Shown piece after piece: positions 52,225 through 62,233 of a stretch of 64,000 nt of DNA. The DNA is from Legionella donaldsonii (GTDB lineage: Bacteria > Pseudomonadota > Gammaproteobacteria > Legionellales > Legionellaceae), in NCBI RefSeq assembly GCF_900452385.1, contig NZ_UGOA01000003.1, positions 18,225 to 82,224 of the forward strand, read 5' to 3'. A program made the position numbers and the translations under genes. Every line of letters begins with the position of its first letter. Position 1 is the stretch's first letter. The notes beneath the pieces were generated by a model. The model saw nothing but the letters and a program-made list of their open reading frames with translations, made no database searches and was not told where the DNA came from.

Positions 52225-55200
52225 TTAAGCCAGATCTAGCTTTTCAGTCACATTTGACGTGTTCAGTGACCTTAATTGTCCTTCCGCAACAAATTTAGGC
52301 AGCATAAATGAAAAATGCCCTAAGAAATTAATATGCTTTCGCCCTAATGGAGATAACCGTGCCTCATCTTCTTCCTTTATCACTTCACCTTGTGCACGCA
52401 AATAATCTAATGCAGCCTGCATATAAACTGTATTCCACAATACAATCGCGTTAGTTGCCAATCCGAGTGCATTAAGTTGATCTTCTTGCCCCTCGCGATA
52501 TTTTTCATATATTTCGCCTCGACGTCCATGATACACAGTGCGCGCCAGGCTGTGGCGGCTTTCACCTTTGTTGAGTTGTCCTAAAATATGGCGTCTATAT
52601 TCTTCACTATCGATATAATTAAGCAGATACAGAGTCTTGATAATACGACCCAAATTCATTAATGCTTTAGCTAAACCAGAAGGCCTATTTTTTCTAAACA
52701 AAGAACGTATTAAATCTGAAGCACTGACGTGGCCTAATTTCAATGAGGCAGCAACCCGTAAAATGTCTTCCCAATGCTTTCGCATGGAGTTCTCACTAAT
52801 TTTATGGTTAGAAATATCATTCAAAGAACCATAGTCAGCTTTAGGATTGATTCTCCAAAATCTTGCTCCTCCAACATCTGCAATCCTTGGGCTAAATTGG
52901 TATCCTAATAACCAAAACAAGGCAAAGATTATTTCACTCGCACCAGCGGTATCTGTCATGATCTCTTTAATATCAAGACTTGTTTGTTGATCTTGCATCC
53001 CATCCAGTAGGTAAAGCGAATCACGCAAGGTGCCTGTGATGACAATTCCATGAAATCCTGTACTTTGATCCGATATAAAATTGTAATAGGTTAATCCTCG
53101 TTTTGGTCCATAATATTTTTTATTAGGTCCCGAGTTCACTGTTTTTACCGCGCAAGAAAATCTGATGCCATCAGCTGAGGCAATATTACCTGTGCCCATT
53201 TTTTTTGCAAGAGGCTGCTGAGAGTGGATATCCACTAGTCGTGCATTGGATCTGGCAATAGTTTCTGCGCGAATGCAATTTTGCTGCACCCAACTTAATC
53301 GATTCCGTGTTAGTTGCGGACTGTATTCATCAATTAATGGTTCAAGCCCAATATTACACGCTTCCGCCATGATTACCGCGCATAATGAAACCTCAATTCC
53401 AGAAACCCGTGAATTATTATCACTAATATGGGTACATTCATCAGTAAAATCTGACATGTGGTCGACTTCGAGCAATAGTTCTGGAAAATCAATCCGAGGC
53501 ATCAAGCTATCCACTTTATCCTTTAACATTTTCAGGCTTTCAGGTTCATCCAATTTTTCTAATCTGGATAATTTGATCCTGTCTTTACCCTTATTGTTTT
53601 TAACGATCTCAACTGCATCATTTTTGGATAATCTTTCAATCACATCCTGATAGGAATTCTCCAATTTTATAGACAAATGCTCAAATGCTTCATCAAAATC
53701 TATACATAGATTTAGTGATCGGCATACAGGGATCTTATATTGCTCCCAGGCTAACCCCTTTAATAATTTAGCGCGCGGATCGCACCAGCGCTCACTATTC
53801 ACAACATGTATATCACGGCTGCGCATATTAGCTTGTAAATGATCCATGGCACATAAGGTATAACCTGGCCTATCGATTTCTTTGGTTTTGGCTTTGATAA
53901 CAATATTTCGCCAACCAGAATTTACAATTTCGAGGGGTGCATTTTGAAATGAAGGTTTACGTTTACCCTCCATAGCCGCTAAAAATTCTATAGCAGCTTG
54001 TACTGGCTTTCCTTCTTTAGTAGTTTGAAATTTGACAGTATTGAGTAAGATTGGTAAGAACCTGCGTACAGTTTTGTACTGCTCAAGCAACTCATCATAA
54101 TATTTATCATGATTCGGTTTTGCAATCTGTCGAATGACTTCTACAGCATTCGTAATAATATCTCTGGAAATGGCTTTGTAAATGACGTTGGGTAGGTTAT
54201 CGTCCTTCTCGTGTTTTAAAAATAAATCCCCAAAATCAGACAGCTTCAATGCAGCTTTATCTAAATCACCCAAACTACGAATGCGCTTTCTCTCTCCTAA
54301 TCGTTTTGCCTCCGCGGTGATTTCAGTGATTAACATATCCAACAAATCCAAAGCATCATCCAGTGCCTTGATTTCATAAACATAAGCAAAAGAAAATAAT
54401 ACAGCAATACGTCTGTCATCAGGCATTCTTGCAATCGACGGTGCCCACGACACAGTGACATATCTCGCCAGGTGATTAATCTTTGCTTTCGGTATATTGC
54501 CAATATCTATTTGGCCTATGCCCAAGTCACGTATACACTGATAACGTCGAAAAGCCTTCACTAATCCTGTGCTACTGATGTGCGTAGGCCCCTTTTTTAA
54601 TTCATCAAGTTTACTGTAGCGACTTCCTTTTGGAGTCAGCAATAAATTTTCCAGTTGTTCTTTACGATTATTATTCACCAATAAGGTCAGTCGTTGCCAT
54701 AATCGCTTTGATGCTCGATCTCGAACCTTTGCTATTAAAATGGTTAAGGTACTAATGCCTGGCAAAATAATTTTTTTGTTAACAAGCCATAATATACAGC
54801 GTTCAAATAAAATACCGGGTCTTTCATTACCATACCAAGCTTGAGAGTATAACCAGCGAGTTAATCGATATCCCCAGATATCGCTGAGATCTTTATAATC
54901 AAAAAGCGTCTTGATTTCATTGCAATGTGCGGATCGAGTAGCTTTTCGATCCAGGTAAAATTTAATGTCTTCTGTAGGTTCCATCTCTAATTGTTTTGCA
55001 AGATAGCAAATAACATTGTTTGGTACATTAATTGGATTAGGAAGAAAGGTTCCTAGAAATCTAATCGTAGTCAATTGCAAAGCATAACCAAGCTTGTTGT
55101 AATCACGACGACATGTATTGATTAACTCCCTATCCTTGTCATCAAGGTAAAAATATTTGTCGAGTTGCTCTTGAGAAAGTTTATCAGGATAACGAGCGTA

Positions 55201-55239
55201 GCTCTGATATTGTTCATCAGTTAAAAAATCAACAGGCAT
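52225..55239 (-). CDS. tnpA: Tn3-family transposase (TnB)
   Basis: Started at the ATG at 55239 (MPVDFLTDEQYQSYARY, the usual Tn3 N-terminus); the frame opens at 55266. About 1004 residues, complete. Catalytic-domain text such as VDHMSDFTDECTHI, SLYLLDGMQDQQTSL and SRHSLARTVYHGRRGEI is preserved. It sits just inside the left repeat. Confidence 0.92.
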   Translation of the reverse strand: MPVDFLTDEQYQSYARYPDKLSQEQLDKYFYLDDKDRELINTCRRDYNKLGYALQLTTIRFLGTFLPNPINVPNNVICYLAKQLEMEPTEDIKFYLDRKATRSAHCNEIKTLFDYKDLSDIWGYRLTRWLYSQAWYGNERPGILFERCILWLVNKKIILPGISTLTILIAKVRDRASKRLWQRLTLLVNNNRKEQLENLLLTPKGSRYSKLDELKKGPTHISSTGLVKAFRRYQCIRDLGIGQIDIGNIPKAKINHLARYVTVSWAPSIARMPDDRRIAVLFSFAYVYEIKALDDALDLLDMLITEITAEAKRLGERKRIRSLGDLDKAALKLSDFGDLFLKHEKDDNLPNVIYKAISRDIITNAVEVIRQIAKPNHDKYYDELLEQYKTVRRFLPILLNTVKFQTTKEGKPVQAAIEFLAAMEGKRKPSFQNAPLEIVNSGWRNIVIKAKTKEIDRPGYTLCAMDHLQANMRSRDIHVVNSERWCDPRAKLLKGLAWEQYKIPVCRSLNLCIDFDEAFEHLSIKLENSYQDVIERLSKNDAVEIVKNNKGKDRIKLSRLEKLDEPESLKMLKDKVDSLMPRIDFPELLLEVDHMSDFTDECTHISDNNSRVSGIEVSLCAVIMAEACNIGLEPLIDEYSPQLTRNRLSWVQQNCIRAETIARSNARLVDIHSQQPLAKKMGTGNIASADGIRFSCAVKTVNSGPNKKYYGPKRGLTYYNFISDQSTGFHGIVITGTLRDSLYLLDGMQDQQTSLDIKEIMTDTAGASEIIFALFWLLGYQFSPRIADVGGARFWRINPKADYGSLNDISNHKISENSMRKHWEDILRVAASLKLGHVSASDLIRSLFRKNRPSGLAKALMNLGRIIKTLYLLNYIDSEEYRRHILGQLNKGESRHSLARTVYHGRRGEIYEKYREGQEDQLNALGLATNAIVLWNTVYMQAALDYLRAQGEVIKEEDEARLSPLGRKHINFLGHFSFMLPKFVAEGQLRSLNTSNVTEKLDLA

Positions 55240-55385
55240 GCTTGTCCAGAAATATCCCATAAACAAAGGCCGGGATAGTACCTCAATGCAAGTTACATAA
55301 TCAATTTGAAATATGGTTTAAAAGACGTTAATTTAGTTACCAGTAAAGTGACTAATTTTATTTATTCTGAGGAATGCTTTCGTTG

Positions 55386-55413
55386 AGTCACATAACCGGT
55401 CGTTTATGTGACT
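55386..55413. promoter_or_regulatory. TnB res-like inverted repeat
   Basis: AGTCACATAA / TTATGTGACT, perfect 10-bp arms around CCGGTCGT, in the gap between divergent tnpA and tnpR. It shares the CGGTCGT core with the site at 35856-35887. Confidence 0.65.
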
Positions 55414-55441
55414 TAATCACCATAATGATAAAGGATAAAAA

Positions 55442-56056
55442 ATGCTCATTGGATATGCCCGTGTATCAAAGGCAGATGGATCGCAGACAACCGATTTACA
55501 AAGAGATGCTCTATTGGCTGAGGGTGTTAAAGAAGAATCAATTTATCAAGATCATGCATCAGGTAAGCGTGATGACAGACCTGGACTTCAAAACTGCCTA
55601 AAAGCCCTGCGAGAAGGTGATATATTAATTGTATGGAAATTAGATCGCCTAGGACGTAATCTTCACCATCTCGTTAATACAGTTCATGAATTAACCGCAA
55701 GAAAAATTGGCTTAAAAGTTCTTACAGGTCATGGTGCCGCTATTGATACAACAACAGCTGCTGGGAAATTGGTATTTGGTATTTTTGCAGCACTTTCAGA
55801 GTTTGAACGAGAAATGATTAAGGAACGTACACTCGCTGGAATAGCATCTGCCCGTGCCCGTGGACGGAAAGGTGGCCGTCCCTACAAAATGACTCAAGCA
55901 AAACTAAGACTTGCGATGGCTGCTTTAGGTCAACTTGAAACTAAAATAGGACCGTTATGTGAAGAACTCGGAATTACAAAACAAACTTTATATCGGCATG
56001 TATCACCTACAGGTGAGTTACGAGAGGACGGGAAAAAATTACTTGGTATGGTCTGA
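55442..56056 (+). CDS. tnpR: Tn3-family resolvase (TnB)
   Basis: A 204-residue serine recombinase. The N-terminal domain has MLIGYARVSKADGSQTTDLQ with the catalytic Ser, and WKLDRLGRNLHHL and EREMIKERTLAGIASARARG follow. HTH is GPLCEELGITKQTLYRHV. Its stop is 9 bp from the right repeat. Closely similar to the orphan recombinase at 35162. Confidence 0.92.
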   Translation: MLIGYARVSKADGSQTTDLQRDALLAEGVKEESIYQDHASGKRDDRPGLQNCLKALREGDILIVWKLDRLGRNLHHLVNTVHELTARKIGLKVLTGHGAAIDTTTAAGKLVFGIFAALSEFEREMIKERTLAGIASARARGRKGGRPYKMTQAKLRLAMAALGQLETKIGPLCEELGITKQTLYRHVSPTGELREDGKKLLGMV

Positions 56057-56065
56057 GTAGGAATC

Positions 56066-56103
56066 CTTAGAGTAACTTTTCGTTCCAATGATTGTCGAAC
56101 CCC
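56066..56103 (-). repeat. TnB right terminal inverted repeat
   Basis: 38 bp; complement of 52178-52215 with 2 mismatches. The interrupted traI reading frame reads 11 codons into it and ends at a stop. Confidence 0.92.
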
Positions 56104-57986
56104 GTAGTCAAGTCAGCGTCCTTATTGGTAAGGGCTGCAACTTGTGTGACCTCACTTTCTTTAAGTGTCAGACGGCAATAAGCGTTGGCGAGTTCCTCAT
56201 GCGTTGCCAAGGTCTCGGTTATCTCAATGGCTGCTTCTTTAAGCGGGGTCGTCGATTCCCTTAAGATAAACCCTGCGGATTTCAGTGCTTTGATTGGACT
56301 TCCGGCATGAAAGCCTTCGGTAGAACAGGTATTGTTTAACAGTACCAGTCGTGAACGCCCGGGCTTAAGAGAGCGCTCAAGCTGGCTTAACTCCGCAAAC
56401 CCAAGCTTTTGCGCATCATGGACAATGATTACACCCTCTTTAAGCGAATCGTCTGCAGTAAAAGACGCGACTGTCTTTACGAGCTCTCCCTTAAAGCAGG
56501 ATTTAACCCACTTCCAAAGGCTTGAGGTATCGCGTGAAAGATTAGCAGTTAAGCGATTTGCCTGCAGTCGTCCGGGATGAAGCACCTGCGTTTTAAGGCC
56601 TGCGTCCTCACTGGCATGCACGAGTGATTCAATCAGAGTTTTCTCATGGGTTAAGCCATGGACATCAATAAGCTGTACCCGGTCATGGCGACTTAATACT
56701 TCGCCGGCAAGGCCTCCCGCTTCAGTATAAATCGCCTCGGCACTGCCGCGAGAGACCTTAAACTGGCGAATAAATCCCTTTTCCTGTTTTAATAATTCGG
56801 CGGTTGTATAAGTGGTGTTTGCCTTCCCCAAAAGGACTTTGCTCTTAAAGCGCGCCGCAATCTCTTCTTCCAGCTCGCTGTGATGGATGGCAGCACGCGC
56901 AAACATAAAGGCAGTTCTGACTAAATCGCCATGCCTGATTTCAGTGCTGAATGGACTTAATTCAGCAAGAGCCGCATCAATCGCCTCTTTTGCCGTCTCA
57001 CTCACTTCAATTCCTTCAAGAGGGGTTATTAAACCCTGTCCGCGCACTTTGCTTTCCGCAATAAGCCCTTCCAAGTCAACGCCGCACTGCCTTGCTTCTT
57101 CTTGCCATTGTTGATGAAGGGCGGCACTATCAATATCGGCTTTACGTTGCCTCGTATCAAGGGTTGCAATTTCAGCCGCTTTAGCCCCTGAAAGTCCTTT
57201 TTCTTCAAGACGGTCTAAAATCTGAGTTCGTCGTTTTGAGGTTTGTTTCAGGTAGTGCTCTGGCACCCCTTTGATTTCAAAATTGCCATAGCGGTCTTTA
57301 ATCTCAATCTCAAACCCAAGTTCACAAACCCCTTTGGCCAGCGAGGAATTATAAATCAACCCCAGATAATGCTGATTCTGATATAAAAACTCCCTAAATC
57401 CGTGCTCCAACTGGGATTTATCCTGCTTTGAGCGCGAAGCTAAGGCACGCCACTGGCCATCATGACGCTTCGTCATATTCATGATTACGCCATGGTCGTG
57501 CAGCAGCGGGTCGAGCTCACGGGATGTGGTATGCTGAAAGAGTGCCACGACGAGGTTTTGTGTTTTTTCAAAGCGCGTTTCCCCATTTAAAGTCATTCTT
57601 GCCTCAGCAGCTAGTGTTTCAATCACCTTAAAAGTCTCGCGAACAGCTGCATTATGCGCATCTACCAGTCGCCTGTCGCCGCCGACTAATGCCAGTGTTG
57701 AGATGGATTTAGGAGCAGACAGGGTGACGTCCGTTCCCGGGCGATGCTTGACCTCACCCTCTCCGATGTTTATCCCTAATTGCTGACCTGAGGGGAGCTT
57801 GCCTTCGAGCAGTGTTAAAAAGGGCTCGGGCAGGACTTCGCCTGCTAAGCTCAAAGCGCCAGCCCCCCTCCCATACCAAGCGCTTGCCTGCTGCAGTTCG
57901 TCTTTGTCAGACAGGTAATAATTGTCTTTGGCGGAATAGTAATGCAGGGCATCAGCAGCACTTGTTACCGGTTTAATTGAGAGCAT
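56067..57986 (-). CDS. traI: TraI, N-terminal part (TrwC/TraI relaxase), truncated by a transposon
   Basis: A 639-residue frame of which about 628 are native traI; the last 11 are from TnB. The relaxase domain has Tyr pairs Y16-Y17 and Y23-Y24 (HYYSAKDNYYLSD) and the HUH metal site H152, H163, H165 (LLHDHGVIMN). It would nick oriT and remain attached to the 5' end. The following part (residues about 310-628) is the first RecD-like domain. Preceded by AAGGAAAAGCC, a good ribosome-binding site. The helicase and C-terminal domains are at 43462-46509. Confidence 0.9.
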   Translation of the reverse strand: MLSIKPVTSAADALHYYSAKDNYYLSDKDELQQASAWYGRGAGALSLAGEVLPEPFLTLLEGKLPSGQQLGINIGEGEVKHRPGTDVTLSAPKSISTLALVGGDRRLVDAHNAAVRETFKVIETLAAEARMTLNGETRFEKTQNLVVALFQHTTSRELDPLLHDHGVIMNMTKRHDGQWRALASRSKQDKSQLEHGFREFLYQNQHYLGLIYNSSLAKGVCELGFEIEIKDRYGNFEIKGVPEHYLKQTSKRRTQILDRLEEKGLSGAKAAEIATLDTRQRKADIDSAALHQQWQEEARQCGVDLEGLIAESKVRGQGLITPLEGIEVSETAKEAIDAALAELSPFSTEIRHGDLVRTAFMFARAAIHHSELEEEIAARFKSKVLLGKANTTYTTAELLKQEKGFIRQFKVSRGSAEAIYTEAGGLAGEVLSRHDRVQLIDVHGLTHEKTLIESLVHASEDAGLKTQVLHPGRLQANRLTANLSRDTSSLWKWVKSCFKGELVKTVASFTADDSLKEGVIIVHDAQKLGFAELSQLERSLKPGRSRLVLLNNTCSTEGFHAGSPIKALKSAGFILRESTTPLKEAAIEITETLATHEELANAYCRLTLKESEVTQVAALTNKDADLTTGFDNHWNEKLL

Positions 57987-58039
57987 GGCTTTTCCTTTTA
58001 GTAAACGCCCGTCCTTGAGACGTTGCTTGAAAAACAGAT

Positions 58040-59443
58040 TTATTGAGTGAAACGCAAGACCTCTTCTAAATCATTAGAAGCAACCTGTTGATTAAGAGGC
58101 GGTTCTTTGTCAATGCGTGGCAGGCGAGTGGGTTGAACCTCTTCGTCCAATTCGTCTTCATTAGCGGCCTGCAAAGGCAGATTCGAATCGGTGAGCGAAA
58201 GAAGTGCCTTGGCCGGACTGCTCATCCCCTGCTTTAAGGCTTTAAGTACCTCGGTCATGGCACCTTGCTGCAAATCCAAGGCTTCTTTACGTCGTAACAG
58301 GGCTTTATCTTGCATAGCTTGCTGCTTTTCTTTTTCCTTCAGGTGAGTAGCCAGAGGATGGGTTGATGGGCAAAGGGAGCTTTCAGGTAACACCTTAATC
58401 TCACGAAGACGATGCTGGAGGTTTTCAGCAAGGCGTGCCTGATTCCACGAAACAGCCCTCGTTTTAGCAAACCCTGTCAGTGCTATTGCGGCCATACAGC
58501 CGCCACTAAGCAGCAACCCAGGCGGCGAAAAGCACCATAGAGTGACTATTGCGGTCGATGTTGTGGCCGCCAGAAGCTTAATTCCTACGGTCTGCCAGGC
58601 ATTTCTTCGATGGCTTTCAGCACGATGGGCAGAGGCTAAAGCCTCCCAGGGCGCATCCGTGCTTAAAAGGGATGAGGCGGCTTTATCGGTATAAAGGCTT
58701 TGTACCAGGGTGACTAATCCTTTCAGCACATCAATGCCTGCAGAAGCCACAAAGAGTGAGGCCACTGTCGTTGTCATAAGCCCTGCAGCGAGATAACAGA
58801 GGGTGTAGGCCGCGATGGCAAAACCCGCACTTAAGCCATGAAAAATGAGAGAGCCTGCCTTGGCGGCAGTTCCTTTTTTTGAACTGCTCAGTGTGGAGTA
58901 GGTCTGAGCTCCGAGGCCTGCAACCTGGTAAACCAAGCCCGCAAGTGCTAAGTGACGGGGTAAAATCTGGCTTGCCACTCGATTTAAAAAGGGGGAAACG
59001 GTCTCTTTAAGCCAAAGGGCTGCCTGGCGTATTAAGTCACGATTAAAAAAAGCCAGCGCACCACTGCCGGTGAGTCCCACTACGGGCAAGAGTACTGAAA
59101 GTGAGCTTTTTGGTTTTGATGTGGCGTCAATCAGTTTAAATAAAGCCTTAAGATGGTGATGATTATCCTGATAAAGCAGCAATAGTAGTTCATAGAGGTT
59201 ATCTGCTTCCCCAAGAAGCTCACGTTGTCTTTCCAAAGGAATGGCAAGACTTCCCAAAATCGCCGTGATAAAGGCATCATCGGGTGGCAAGCCAATTGAT
59301 TTAATCAGTGTCCTTCCATCACAGTTTAATGCCTTAGCCTGCACGGTGAGGCGGGCGCGAACGAGTGCTGTCTCCTCACCGTGTAAGTAATGCAGTACGA
59401 TTTCTTTGATTGAGGTTGTGTGCGTTTTGGTCATTCGAGGCAT
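58040..59443 (-). CDS. Membrane protein between traD and traI, unknown
   Basis: A 467-residue protein. The N-terminal 110 residues are soluble. Hydrophobic segments occur at about residues 117-135, 163-180, 200-250 and 295-325. The C-terminal 130 residues are a charged helical tail. No family recognised. It lies in the transfer operon between traD and traI, with AAGGAG upstream, so it may be an accessory for coupling or exclusion. Confidence 0.6.
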   Translation of the reverse strand: MPRMTKTHTTSIKEIVLHYLHGEETALVRARLTVQAKALNCDGRTLIKSIGLPPDDAFITAILGSLAIPLERQRELLGEADNLYELLLLLYQDNHHHLKALFKLIDATSKPKSSLSVLLPVVGLTGSGALAFFNRDLIRQAALWLKETVSPFLNRVASQILPRHLALAGLVYQVAGLGAQTYSTLSSSKKGTAAKAGSLIFHGLSAGFAIAAYTLCYLAAGLMTTTVASLFVASAGIDVLKGLVTLVQSLYTDKAASSLLSTDAPWEALASAHRAESHRRNAWQTVGIKLLAATTSTAIVTLWCFSPPGLLLSGGCMAAIALTGFAKTRAVSWNQARLAENLQHRLREIKVLPESSLCPSTHPLATHLKEKEKQQAMQDKALLRRKEALDLQQGAMTEVLKALKQGMSSPAKALLSLTDSNLPLQAANEDELDEEVQPTRLPRIDKEPPLNQQVASNDLEEVLRFTQ

Positions 59444-59496
59444 TGCCTTCTCCTTTTCCAGTGGTAACCCTGCCCCTGTTGGCCGAGTTCATTTTT

Positions 59497-61446
59497 TTAC
59501 AAGCGGATTTCAACGTCTTTTTGTGGCAGGCAAGATTCATTGATAGCTGCCATATCAATTCCTGTCAGGTTTTCAAGGCGTTTCTCGTCATTGATGATTA
59601 GGTTGGCGCTCTGCTCAAACACTTGGATTTTTTTAACCGCGTCATCGCATAAGGGATTTTGCGCAGCATTTAAAATCTCGCTAGTCAGACCGTCTAAGGC
59701 ATCAAAATCAATGGGTCGCTCAATGAGTGGCTCAGTAATGCTTTTGCGTTTTAAATAAGCGGATTTCATCCGGGCGATGGGGTGGTCTCCTGCCAGGCGG
59801 ATATAACATTCCTGGTCTTCCAGGGTCATGATTTCACCCTCATCCACCGTTTTGCGCTTAATGCGCTGTGTACTCATGGTGTTCCCATCACGAATGGAGT
59901 TTGGCCCATAAGACTGGCTCTCCCTCACCTCATCCAGCGTCTGCTCGCCTAAATCCTCGGATACCCAGCGCGCTACGCGGCCTTTGGGACTTCGAAAATA
60001 AACACTGGTGTTGAATAAATCGGAGATGGCATAGGCCTCATGTTGACCATAGAGAAATTCAAGCTGGGAAATGGATTGAATGCCAATAGCAACGCAGCCG
60101 CCAAATTTTCGAATGTCGGCTAAGGTATCAGAGAGCATCTCCAGGCGGTGAAGGCTCGCCAGCTCATCCATAATGAGCCATATTCGCCTGCCGGTGTTGG
60201 CTTTTAAGGACTGAATCCCCTGCATGGCAAGGCCAAGCCAGAGCGATATAAGCGGCTTGATTTCGCGGTGGTATTGCGAGCGTGATGTGATAAAAAGCCA
60301 GCCTTTCTCAGACTGGGAAGGCTGGCTGGCCTCGTTAATCCAACCCTTAATTGAAAAGGCCTTATCCCCGGAAAGCCCTTCTAAAAAACGCAATGCTTTG
60401 GTGTAGGTGGCCAGCACTGATTTGATGGAAATGGCGGTTTTTTCAATTTCTTTGCTGACAAGGTTTTCTGACTCAGTTCCTTTGAGCAGGTCGCGCATTT
60501 CATCAAGACTTGTCGTGAGAAGCAGTCTTAATAAGGTCAATGCACTGCGGTCTTCCCGTCCCCGCATCCGCCAGGCAGTACTGGTAAGAATGGTACGGGC
60601 AGAATCGACCCAAAAAGGATCGCTTCCCTGCACCGACTTTGGGATGAGATAAGTGGCGAGATTGCCAAGCTCCATGGGGTTTTCACATTCCGCCCATAAA
60701 TCCCAGTTAGCACATAGGGCTGATACCGGGTTTAATTCCACATCAGTCGCCTCATTAAAAAAATAAGGCTTGATGGTGCATTCTTTGTCATAAATAATGG
60801 CAGGCTCACCTAAGCGGCGAATTTCATCCAAAAGGCGCATGATGGCCTGAGTTTTCCCGGTTCCTGTGGAGCCATGAAAGAAAATTCCCTGGAATTCCGA
60901 CCTGGCGGGCAACGGAAGCTGATTTAACAGACGAATATCGGATTTGCCGCGCCGTGATTTTTCAACCGATTGAATGGCTTCCTTGGGTGTTTTGGCAAGA
61001 CGAGTTCCTGAAATGAACTTATCCTGGCTGTATTTCTCCCCTTTCTTGATAAAAAAACGGGTAAAAAATACGGTAATGCCACAATAGATAAAAGCACCGG
61101 TAATCAGGGCGGCCATGCTTTTTTTAAACAGGGTTGTTTTCGCCTGCTCCACCGCCGCCTGGATACCCGGTGAATGCAAAAAATAATGCGCATCAAAACC
61201 ACCCACACCGGCTTTTGACCATACAATCACTTCTTCATAGTGTAAATGGTGCAGGAAATCACAGTAGGCCTGTAGTGCAAGCAGCCTGATTTCCTCATGT
61301 GATGAGCCAATCATCAGCAGAAGAACAAGCAGCACATAACCTATGATTGCCCAATGCAGAATGCGGTTGGTAACCTGAGCCATCATGGTGGTGCTATAGC
61401 CAAAAATCTGGCCGCCACGGATAAACTGCAGTAGTTTTAATAACAT
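59497..61446 (-). CDS. traD: TraD, type IV coupling protein
   Basis: Started at the ATG at 61446 (the frame opens at a TTG at 61458). About 649 residues (F TraD is 717). Two N-terminal membrane segments (about residues 29-46 and 112-132), then the VirD4-type ATPase: Walker A GSTGTGKTQ around 192-200 and Walker B IWLIMDELASLHR. TraD docks the relaxosome to the channel. The C-terminal tail is shorter than in F, where it contacts TraM. Confidence 0.93.
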   Translation of the reverse strand: MLLKLLQFIRGGQIFGYSTTMMAQVTNRILHWAIIGYVLLVLLLMIGSSHEEIRLLALQAYCDFLHHLHYEEVIVWSKAGVGGFDAHYFLHSPGIQAAVEQAKTTLFKKSMAALITGAFIYCGITVFFTRFFIKKGEKYSQDKFISGTRLAKTPKEAIQSVEKSRRGKSDIRLLNQLPLPARSEFQGIFFHGSTGTGKTQAIMRLLDEIRRLGEPAIIYDKECTIKPYFFNEATDVELNPVSALCANWDLWAECENPMELGNLATYLIPKSVQGSDPFWVDSARTILTSTAWRMRGREDRSALTLLRLLLTTSLDEMRDLLKGTESENLVSKEIEKTAISIKSVLATYTKALRFLEGLSGDKAFSIKGWINEASQPSQSEKGWLFITSRSQYHREIKPLISLWLGLAMQGIQSLKANTGRRIWLIMDELASLHRLEMLSDTLADIRKFGGCVAIGIQSISQLEFLYGQHEAYAISDLFNTSVYFRSPKGRVARWVSEDLGEQTLDEVRESQSYGPNSIRDGNTMSTQRIKRKTVDEGEIMTLEDQECYIRLAGDHPIARMKSAYLKRKSITEPLIERPIDFDALDGLTSEILNAAQNPLCDDAVKKIQVFEQSANLIINDEKRLENLTGIDMAAINESCLPQKDVEIRL

Positions 61447-61538
61447 AAGTCTGTCCAAGGATGTTATTACCGTCTCGTCCCTGAAACTGGCTTATTTGTT
61501 TTAGTCAGTTATCGCTGTTCTTAAATTTAAGCGCTAAA

Positions 61539-62141
61539 TCATCGCTCCTCAGAAGAAAACAGCGTTGCTTTCTGCATTTTTTCACCAAAAGCTGACACCA
61601 GCTCAATCAGCATGCCAAAGCCTAAACGCTCGCTTTCGATGCCGGCTAAAAGACCGGTGATCACAAGGCTGAAAATACAAGCTCCAAATTGAGTAAAGAG
61701 AATGTCAAAAAACTCAAGCCCGCCATGGACGGAACTCATATAACTAATTCCGGCATAGGAAATTGAAAAAATAAGGAAGTAAATCTTCACCAAAAGAAAG
61801 ATTTTTTCTCTGACAAAATCTTCTGATTTAAGCCGGCATTGAATCAGCTTATCAAAGAGAATAAAGCTGCGGATAAAGAAAACTGGAATCAGGGAAAAAG
61901 CAAGGGTTAAAAACCATGTCTTAATCAACAGAGAAAGTGATAAATCGACACGGTAACTACCGACCAGCTTAAACCAAAGTTGCACCACTACATTGACCGC
62001 CAGCATAAAAAAGGATGACTTAAGAACAGCCGAAAGCAACGCTCCATAATAGTCTTTCGCTGGCACAATATCCATTTCAAGCGTGGAAATGGTGTGCAAA
62101 TCACTCTTTAAGTCGTCCTTTAGTTTTTGATAATCCATCAT
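61539..62141 (-). CDS. Multi-pass membrane protein in the traS position
   Basis: Three adjacent ATGs (62138-62144) are preceded by AAGGA; the middle one at 62141 fits best, giving about 200 residues (the frame opens at 62177). Four hydrophobic helices. It lies between traG and traD, where F carries traS, the inner-membrane entry-exclusion gene. TraS proteins are poorly conserved, so this is a positional inference. Confidence 0.5.
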   Translation of the reverse strand: MMDYQKLKDDLKSDLHTISTLEMDIVPAKDYYGALLSAVLKSSFFMLAVNVVVQLWFKLVGSYRVDLSLSLLIKTWFLTLAFSLIPVFFIRSFILFDKLIQCRLKSEDFVREKIFLLVKIYFLIFSISYAGISYMSSVHGGLEFFDILFTQFGACIFSLVITGLLAGIESERLGFGMLIELVSAFGEKMQKATLFSSEER

Positions 62142-62233
62142 CATATTCCTTATTCGAAACTGCTTGGGTATTGGCATTATTTTCTACCTTTATTTTAACT
62201 GATTCCGCCTCGTTTGTAATGTCTTTTTTGCGA

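Larger units (their letters stand above)
52178..56103. mobile_element. Intact Tn3-family transposon (TnB), 3926 bp
   Basis: Ends are 38-bp inverted repeats (52178-52215 and 56066-56103, 2 mismatches) beginning GGGGT and ending CTAAG, a Tn3-family pattern. It carries only tnpA and a divergent tnpR, with res between. Flanks are AATTA on the left and GTAGT on the right, so no 5-bp duplication is present. The right end lies directly in traI codons. Confidence 0.92.

Noticed and set aside
52173..56108. 5-bp target duplication around TnB
   Set aside because: Flanks are AATTA and GTAGT; they do not match.
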